Assembly: GCA_964539925.1 (NCBI GenBank) | Contig: CAZILB010000147.1 | Coordinates: 1-9,157 of the forward strand | Length of the DNA stretch: 9,157 nt | From: DP-20 sp964539925 | GTDB taxonomy: Bacteria > Desulfobacterota > Binatia > UBA9968 | Reading direction: 5' to 3' | Shown: positions 5,541 through 9,157 of the stretch, piece by piece | Layout of the letters: each line of letters begins with the position of its first letter | Numbering within the stretch: the first letter of the stretch is position 1 | Notes under the pieces: generated by a model | Told to the model about the DNA's origin: nothing | The model's input: the letters and a program-made list of their open reading frames with translations, nothing else | Databases searched by the model: none | Translations under genes and position numbers: made by a program

Positions 5541-6131
5541 CTATTTGGGTAGTTCTTCGATACCGGCGATTTCGGTCGCACCGGCATGAACCATCTCCTG
5601 GAGCGCCGCCGCTCCATCGTCCGGGTGAAGATTGACAGGACGAACGGCATCGCTCAACACAACGACCTTGAAGCCGAGCTTCAAAGCGTCGAGGACCGTG
5701 TGTTTGACGCAATAATCTGTCGCCAGCCCGCCGACAAAGATGCGTGCAACGCCATTTCGCCGCAAGATTTCGGCAAGCGGCGTCCCGTCTGCATCCACGG
5801 CGTGAAAACCCGAATAGCCGTCTTCGTCCGGCGCCATGCCCTTCGACACTACGACCGCCTGATCCGCCAGCCGCAGTTCCGGATGAAATTCAGCGCCTTT
5901 GGTATTCTGCACACAATGGACCGGCCACGGCCCGCCATAGTCCCTGAAGTGCGAAGTCTTGGCCGGATGCCAGTCCCGAGTCGCAAATATCGACCGGCGC
6001 CGTTCCGTAAATAGCTCGATATAGCGATTGAGGGGCGCGATGACTTCATCGCCGCCGGCAACGGCCAACGCGCCGCCCGGGCAAAAGTCGTTCTGTGCGT
6101 CGACGATAATCAGAGCGTCCGTCTCATTCAT
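5541..6131 (-). CDS. pncA: Nicotinamidase
   Basis: A 196-residue cysteine hydrolase of the isochorismatase fold that converts nicotinamide to nicotinate and ammonia for NAD salvage. The catalytic triad is D11 (in IIVDAQNDF), K97 (SKGM) and C141 (TDYCVKHT). The metal site is D53, H55 and H61 in TRDWHPAKTSHF. HCVQNTKGAEFHPEL and GYSGFHAVD are also nicotinamidase features rather than general isochorismatase ones. Length fits the family. The ATG at 6131 has no Shine-Dalgarno sequence; a TATAAT ends only eight bases ahead of it, suggesting a leaderless message. It is divergent from the HAD gene, with 61 bases between starts, and ends 104 bases before cysQ. Confidence 0.95.
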   Translation of the reverse strand: MNETDALIIVDAQNDFCPGGALAVAGGDEVIAPLNRYIELFTERRRSIFATRDWHPAKTSHFRDYGGPWPVHCVQNTKGAEFHPELRLADQAVVVSKGMAPDEDGYSGFHAVDADGTPLAEILRRNGVARIFVGGLATDYCVKHTVLDALKLGFKVVVLSDAVRPVNLHPDDGAAALQEMVHAGATEIAGIEELPK

Positions 6132-6139
6132 CGCTTTTA

Positions 6140-6167
6140 ATTATAAAGAATGCTACTTTGGTTGCAA
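6140..6167 (-). promoter_or_regulatory. Predicted pncA promoter
   Basis: On the minus strand TTGCAA (6162-6167, four of six) is 16 bases from a perfect TATAAT (6140-6145). The predicted transcription start falls at about 6131-6133, i.e. zero to two bases before the pncA ATG. Confidence 0.55.
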
Positions 6168-6192
6168 TCGACCGGGAGCGCAGCAAACCAAA

Positions 6193-6894
6193 GTGGCCAT
6201 CCAAGCCGTATTCTTCGACGCCGCCGGCACGCTGTTCAAACCCGCGCGCCGGGTGGGTGAAAGTTATGCCGTTATTGCCGCCAATCACGGTGTGAAGGTC
6301 TCGGCGGCGGAGATCAACGAGCGCTTTCGGATCTGCTTCGACGCCGCGCCGCGGCTCGCTTTTCCCGGCGCGCACGCCGACGACCTCGGCGCGCTGGAGC
6401 GCGGCTGGTGGAAAACGCTGGTCGCGGAGATCTTCCGCCCTTGGGATGGCTTTGTCGATTTCGACGCCTATTTTGACGATCTCTTCATCTACTTCGCCGA
6501 TCCCGCGGCCTGGCGCCTCTATCCCGAAGTCTTGGATGCGCTGGCAGCCCTTAAGAAACGCAGGGTGATTGTCGACGTGATTTCTAACTTCGATTCGCGC
6601 TTGATCGGGATCCTCGACGGCCTTGGCGCTGCCTCCTGGTTCGATGAGATCTTCATTTCCAGCCGGGTCGGCTACGCCAAACCGGATCGAAGGATTTTCG
6701 CTGCCGCGCTGAGAAAGCACGGCCTGAACGCCGCGAGCGCGCTCCACGTCGGCGACAGCGAGGTCAACGACCTTGTGGGCGCCAAGGAGGCGGGCCTGCG
6801 AGGCGTGCTGATCGACCGGAGCCGCAACACGCCAAAGCCGCAAGGACCGAGCATCGCGAGTCTCGACGACGTCCTTCCCATGCTCGACCCCTGA
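6193..6894 (+). CDS. HAD-like hydrolase, HDHD3/REG-2-like subfamily IA
   Basis: A 233-residue cytosolic HAD-superfamily protein with a helical C1 cap. Motif I is F-F-D9-A-A-G-T-L; motif II S131 (VISNFDSRL); motif III K163 (YAKPDRRIF); motif IV HVGD188SEVND193. The cap segment, with VGESYA and a WW followed by a WRLYPEV stretch, resembles the eukaryotic HDHD3/REG-2 family, whose substrate is poorly defined. The second aspartate of the usual DxD of phosphatases is alanine (A11), which argues against a classical phosphatase mechanism. The frame is open up to 6028 through antisense of pncA, but the GTG at 6193 starts right before motif I and has GGGAG 14 bases ahead, a somewhat long spacing. The substrate cannot be predicted. 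Confidence 0.87.
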   Translation: MAIQAVFFDAAGTLFKPARRVGESYAVIAANHGVKVSAAEINERFRICFDAAPRLAFPGAHADDLGALERGWWKTLVAEIFRPWDGFVDFDAYFDDLFIYFADPAAWRLYPEVLDALAALKKRRVIVDVISNFDSRLIGILDGLGAASWFDEIFISSRVGYAKPDRRIFAAALRKHGLNAASALHVGDSEVNDLVGAKEAGLRGVLIDRSRNTPKPQGPSIASLDDVLPMLDP

Positions 6895-6909
6895 TGCGGC
6901 AATGCGGCA
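6894..6909 (+). repeat. Tandem 8-base direct repeat
   Basis: ATGCGGCA occurs twice back to back (6894-6901 and 6902-6909), starting in the HAD stop codon and ending five bases before a perfect TTGACA (6915-6920). It could be an activator site or chance slippage. Confidence 0.4.
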
Positions 6910-6914
6910 ATAAC

Positions 6915-6943
6915 TTGACACATTTTCAGAGCTGGGTTACAGC
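6915..6943 (+). promoter_or_regulatory. Possible promoter of the dienelactone hydrolase gene
   Basis: A perfect -35 TTGACA (6915-6920) is followed after 17 bases by TACAGC (6938-6943), which matches the -10 at only three of six positions. It may be an activator-dependent promoter. The 72-base gap could equally be read through from the HAD gene. Confidence 0.3.
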
Positions 6944-6955
6944 GCAGATTAAAAC

Positions 6956-6960
6956 GGGGA
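6956..6960 (+). promoter_or_regulatory. Ribosome binding site of the dienelactone hydrolase gene
   Basis: GGGGA six bases ahead of a GTG at 6967; it supports this non-ATG start. Confidence 0.5.
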
Positions 6961-6966
6961 AATTTC

Positions 6967-7686
6967 GTGACAATATCTGTTTCTTGGCAACAAACGGAAT
7001 CCGACGGCAGCCACATGCGCATGCATGTGAGCGTTCCAAATGAACCCGGACCCGTTCCCGCGGTCGTGGTGATTCAACATCAAGGCGGCGTGGATGAATT
7101 TATTCAGAGTATGACCCGCAGGCTCGCCGACGCCGGCTATGTCGCTGCGACGCCGGATCTTTATCATCGCGACGGCCCGGAGTGCAAAGACGATTTCGTC
7201 ACGCGCCGATCCCGGCTCGCTGACCGCAGAATCGTTCGTGATGTGGAAGCTTGTGTCGGTTTTTTGCAGCGTCACCGCGCAGTTGACGGGCGGCGCCTGG
7301 GCATCATCGGTTTTTGCATGGGCGGGCGCATCGTTTATCTCATGGCGGCGGCCCATCCGGGCTTCAAGGCCGCGGTCTCCTATTACGGCGGCAACATTTT
7401 TCGCGCCTGGGGCCGCGACTTACCTTCGCCGTTTGAACGCACCGCGGAAATCAATTGTCCGATTCAAGGCCATTTTGGTGCCGAGGACGGAAATCCGTCA
7501 GCGGCAGACATGGCAAAACTCGACGCCGAACTGAGCAAATTCCAAAAGATCCATGATTTTCACTCCTACGCCGGCGCCGGCCACGCGTTTATGGACAACA
7601 CCAAGGAAAGCTACCGGCGCCAGGCGGACGAAACTTCCTGGCCGCGAACGTTGGAATTTTTACGCCGGCATTTGAACGGGCCGTGA
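6967..7686 (+). CDS. Dienelactone hydrolase family protein
   Basis: A 239-residue cytosolic alpha/beta hydrolase. The catalytic triad of the dienelactone hydrolase family is present: nucleophile C117 in GFCMGG, D174 (GAEDGN) and H206 (GAGHAFMD). A cysteine rather than serine nucleophile is typical of true dienelactone hydrolases, which open dienelactone to maleylacetate in aromatic degradation. Many family members have other or unknown ester substrates, and no other aromatic-degradation gene is present here, so the substrate is not assigned. Length fits the family (230-250). The GTG start at 6967 has GGGGA six bases ahead. It lies 72 bases after the HAD gene on the same strand. Confidence 0.92.
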   Translation: MTISVSWQQTESDGSHMRMHVSVPNEPGPVPAVVVIQHQGGVDEFIQSMTRRLADAGYVAATPDLYHRDGPECKDDFVTRRSRLADRRIVRDVEACVGFLQRHRAVDGRRLGIIGFCMGGRIVYLMAAAHPGFKAAVSYYGGNIFRAWGRDLPSPFERTAEINCPIQGHFGAEDGNPSAADMAKLDAELSKFQKIHDFHSYAGAGHAFMDNTKESYRRQADETSWPRTLEFLRRHLNGP

Positions 7687-7798
7687 GGTCCTCGACCTGC
7701 GTGAATCGATGCTCACTTGGAACAGAACCTCGGTTTTCTCCCGCTTCGGCATGGGGGTGTGAACGATTAGGCGTCCATGCCGCCGATTTGACGGATCC

Positions 7799-8455
7799 AT
7801 GGATTCAAAGCCGCCCAAAACAGAGATTTCAGTCGAGACTGCAGTCGCGGAAGAGCGCCAGCGGATCGCGCGCGAACTGCATGATCGGGCGCTGCAGATG
7901 CTTTCCAGCGCCCGGCTGAGAATGGAAAGCTCCAGGAGAAACTTGCTCGGCCAGCGCCATCGCCTGGAGTCCGAACTGCAAGCCATCGAAGGAATCATCG
8001 ACCGCGCGATCACGGAAATTCGCAACGTGATCGCCGATAATCAGAATGTCGAAGCCCTCGTCGCCGGCTCTCTGGAGCGCCGGCTCAAGGAAGAATTAGA
8101 GATATTCCGCGCCCGCACCGGCTTCAAGCTCCAATTCCAATGCGCCATCGGCGCCCACCAGCTTCCCACCGCCATCGAACGTGAAATTTACTTCACATTG
8201 CGCGAAGGACTTCTCAACGCCGTGCGCCATTCCCGCGCTACCGAACTGAGCCTTTCGCTGTCGCAAGACAAAAACGGCTGGCGGGCGAGGTTAAGCGATA
8301 ACGGCGTGGGATTCGATCCGGAGACCGTCGACGGCGGCAGCCATTACGGCCTCAAGGGTATGAAAGAGCGCATTCTCAAACTCGGCGGCAATTTCAGCCT
8401 TAAGACCGCGCCGGGCGAGGGCACCGAGATCGAAATCATCGTTCCCTTCCAGTGA
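7799..8455 (+). CDS. Soluble sensor-less histidine kinase, NarL/DegS-like (HisKA_3)
   Basis: A 218-residue protein made only of a kinase core. Residues 18-45 are the HisKA_3 dimerisation helix, with the phosphorylated H28 in the H-box ARELHD. The HATPase_c domain follows from about residue 125: N-box with N140 (REGLLNAVRHS), G1 box DNGVGFD (167-173) and G2 box GLKGM (184-188), then a GEGTE motif. All catalytic elements look intact. There is no membrane helix, PAS, GAF or HAMP domain, so the signal input is unknown, and no response regulator gene lies next to it in this window. The ATG at 7799 has no convincing ribosome site; no longer in-frame start is apparent. It converges on the GNAT gene with 13 bases between stops. 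Confidence 0.9.
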   Translation: MDSKPPKTEISVETAVAEERQRIARELHDRALQMLSSARLRMESSRRNLLGQRHRLESELQAIEGIIDRAITEIRNVIADNQNVEALVAGSLERRLKEELEIFRARTGFKLQFQCAIGAHQLPTAIEREIYFTLREGLLNAVRHSRATELSLSLSQDKNGWRARLSDNGVGFDPETVDGGSHYGLKGMKERILKLGGNFSLKTAPGEGTEIEIIVPFQ

Positions 8456-8468
8456 ACGTCACGACGAT

Positions 8469-8984
8469 CTAACCTTTCGCCAGCTTCTGCAGCGCCGCTC
8501 CGGCCACGCGAAATACGGTCCATTCGCTCATCGGCACGGCGCCGAGTTTTCTGTAAAAGTTGATTGCCGGCTCGTTCCAATCCAGCACGGACCATTCGAG
8601 TCTGCCGCAGCCCCGTTCCTGCGCCAAGGCGGCGACGTAGCGCAGTAACGCCCCGCCATAGCCGCGCCGGCGAAAAGCTTCTTCGACAAAAAGATCTTCG
8701 ATGTAGATTCCAGGGCGGCCGAGAAAAGTAGAATAGTTGTGAAAGAACAGCACGAAGCCCACCGGCTCTCTCTCGAAGTAGGCAAGCGCCACTTCGGCCG
8801 TGCGCCGCCGGCTGAAAAGGGTCTCGCGCAAGACTTCCTCGGTGGCGACGACATCGCGCGACAGGCGCTCGTAGTCGGCGAGCTTTTTGATGAATGAGAG
8901 AATTACCGGTACGTCCGCTTTCTGCGCCCGGCGAATTGCGAAGTTCGGAATGCGAGTCGAGGTTCTCACAGCTTTGTTCGCCAT
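8469..8984 (-). CDS. GNAT N-acetyltransferase, SSAT/diamine acetyltransferase-like
   Basis: A 171-residue acetyl-CoA-dependent N-acetyltransferase. The acetyl-CoA pyrophosphate-binding motif is R105-R-R-G-Y-G110. FFHNYSTFLGRPG and IEDLFV lead into it, and WSVLDWNEPAINFY (with Y144 at the position of the usual catalytic tyrosine) follows. This pattern is that of spermidine/spermine or thialysine acetyltransferases (SSAT-like), so the likely substrate is a polyamine or related amine, but substrate calls in this group are unreliable. The frame stays open upstream across the end of the neighbouring gene; the ATG at 8984 gives the usual ~170 residues but lacks a clear ribosome site. It lies 23 bases after the stop of the molybdenum hydroxylase gene, probably co-transcribed. 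Confidence 0.9.
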   Translation of the reverse strand: MANKAVRTSTRIPNFAIRRAQKADVPVILSFIKKLADYERLSRDVVATEEVLRETLFSRRRTAEVALAYFEREPVGFVLFFHNYSTFLGRPGIYIEDLFVEEAFRRRGYGGALLRYVAALAQERGCGRLEWSVLDWNEPAINFYRKLGAVPMSEWTVFRVAGAALQKLAKG

Positions 8985-9007
8985 CCAGCTACGGCGACCG
9001 TTCGCGG

Positions 9008-9157
9008 TTATTTGCCCGCGTCCCTGAGCGCGCGCCAGACGCGCTCCGGCGTCACCGGCAACTCTCTGATGCGCACGCCGGTGGCGCGCGCGATGGCGTT
9101 GCACACGGACGGCGCCACGGAAAGAATGCCGCCTTCGGCCATGCCGCGCACGCCAAA
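9008..9157 (-). CDS. Xanthine dehydrogenase/CO dehydrogenase-type molybdenum-binding subunit, C-terminus only
   Basis: Only the last 49 codons and stop are in the window; the rest lies beyond the right edge. The end begins FGVRGMAEGGIL, then ANAIARATGV-like sequence (actually CNAIARATGV) and ELPVTPERVWRAL. This is the standard C-terminus of the molybdopterin subunit of the xanthine oxidase family (XdhA/CoxL/aldehyde oxidoreductase). The glutamate in GMAEGG corresponds to the catalytic base of the family (Glu in GxGE); the residue before it is Ala here instead of the usual Gly. The substrate (purine, aldehyde, CO or other) cannot be told from this fragment. It stops 23 bases ahead of the GNAT gene. 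Confidence 0.85.
   Translation of the reverse strand, partial: FGVRGMAEGGILSVAPSVCNAIARATGVRIRELPVTPERVWRALRDAGK

Noticed and set aside
4600..5589. A 329-codon open frame on the plus strand
   Set aside because: It is antisense to the CysQ-type gene and runs into neighbouring genes; no family features and no ribosome site.
6028..6192. N-terminal extension of the HAD gene by 55 codons
   Set aside because: The extension is antisense to pncA and precedes motif I, which normally lies within about 10 residues of the start. The GTG at 6193 is preferred.
6124..6921. A 265-codon open frame on the minus strand
   Set aside because: It is antisense to the HAD gene, which has all four HAD motifs on the other strand.
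7570..7581. 12-base palindrome GCCGGCGCCGGC
   Set aside because: It encodes the glycine/alanine-rich loop before the catalytic histidine of the dienelactone hydrolase and is explained by codon choice in GC-rich DNA.
1..9157. Search for CRISPR repeats, transposase, phage or toxin-antitoxin genes
   Set aside because: No spaced repeat array, terminal inverted repeats, transposase motifs or small gene pairs with such signatures are visible.

Overview
This is a GC-rich bacterial window with tightly packed genes. Most genes whose start can be judged have a GGAGG-type ribosome site and an ATG or GTG start. It holds a partial tRNA, 13 complete protein genes and one partial gene. No gene-free stretch exceeds about 115 bases. 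I see no CRISPR array, insertion sequence, phage gene or obvious transferred island. The elongation factor P carries a PGN-type loop that, from memory, I associate with Acidobacteria and related soil lineages. A molybdenum hydroxylase, a cytosolic dienelactone hydrolase and paired Rieske proteins fit an aerobic, metabolically flexible soil bacterium such as Acidobacteria, Methylomirabilota, Rokubacteria or Binatota. This assignment is inference; no rRNA or phylogenetic marker was tested.

Layout from left to right. Bases 1-52 are the 3' two-thirds of tRNA-Cys(GCA). Next comes a minus-strand glutaredoxin, divergent from a plus-strand coaE (dephospho-CoA kinase). coaE converges on efp, and the two overlap by 8 bases. 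From about 5436 down to 1724 lies a long run of minus-strand genes with gaps of 10-45 bases: CysQ-type phosphatase, a small unknown zinc-ribbon-like protein, a membrane-anchored Rieske protein, a soluble Rieske protein, a HIT protein and glutamate dehydrogenase. efp follows 98 bases further down on the same strand. A good sigma70-like promoter (TTGCCG-17-TTTAAT) sits just ahead of the CysQ gene, so this run is probably one operon.

Upstream, pncA (nicotinamidase, minus strand) is divergent from a plus-strand HAD hydrolase of the HDHD3/REG-2-like type. The plus strand continues with a dienelactone-hydrolase-family protein and a small soluble histidine kinase with no sensor domain. The right edge carries a minus-strand GNAT acetyltransferase and, just upstream of it, the last 49 codons of a xanthine dehydrogenase/CO dehydrogenase-type large subunit.

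Most of the genes are recognisable housekeeping or general-metabolism genes. The most interesting items are the tandem Rieske pair with its unknown zinc-ribbon neighbour, the EF-P loop with Asn at the usual modified-Lys position, and two genes (coaE, pncA) whose predicted promoters place the transcription start at or within about 2 bases of the start codon, suggesting leaderless messages.
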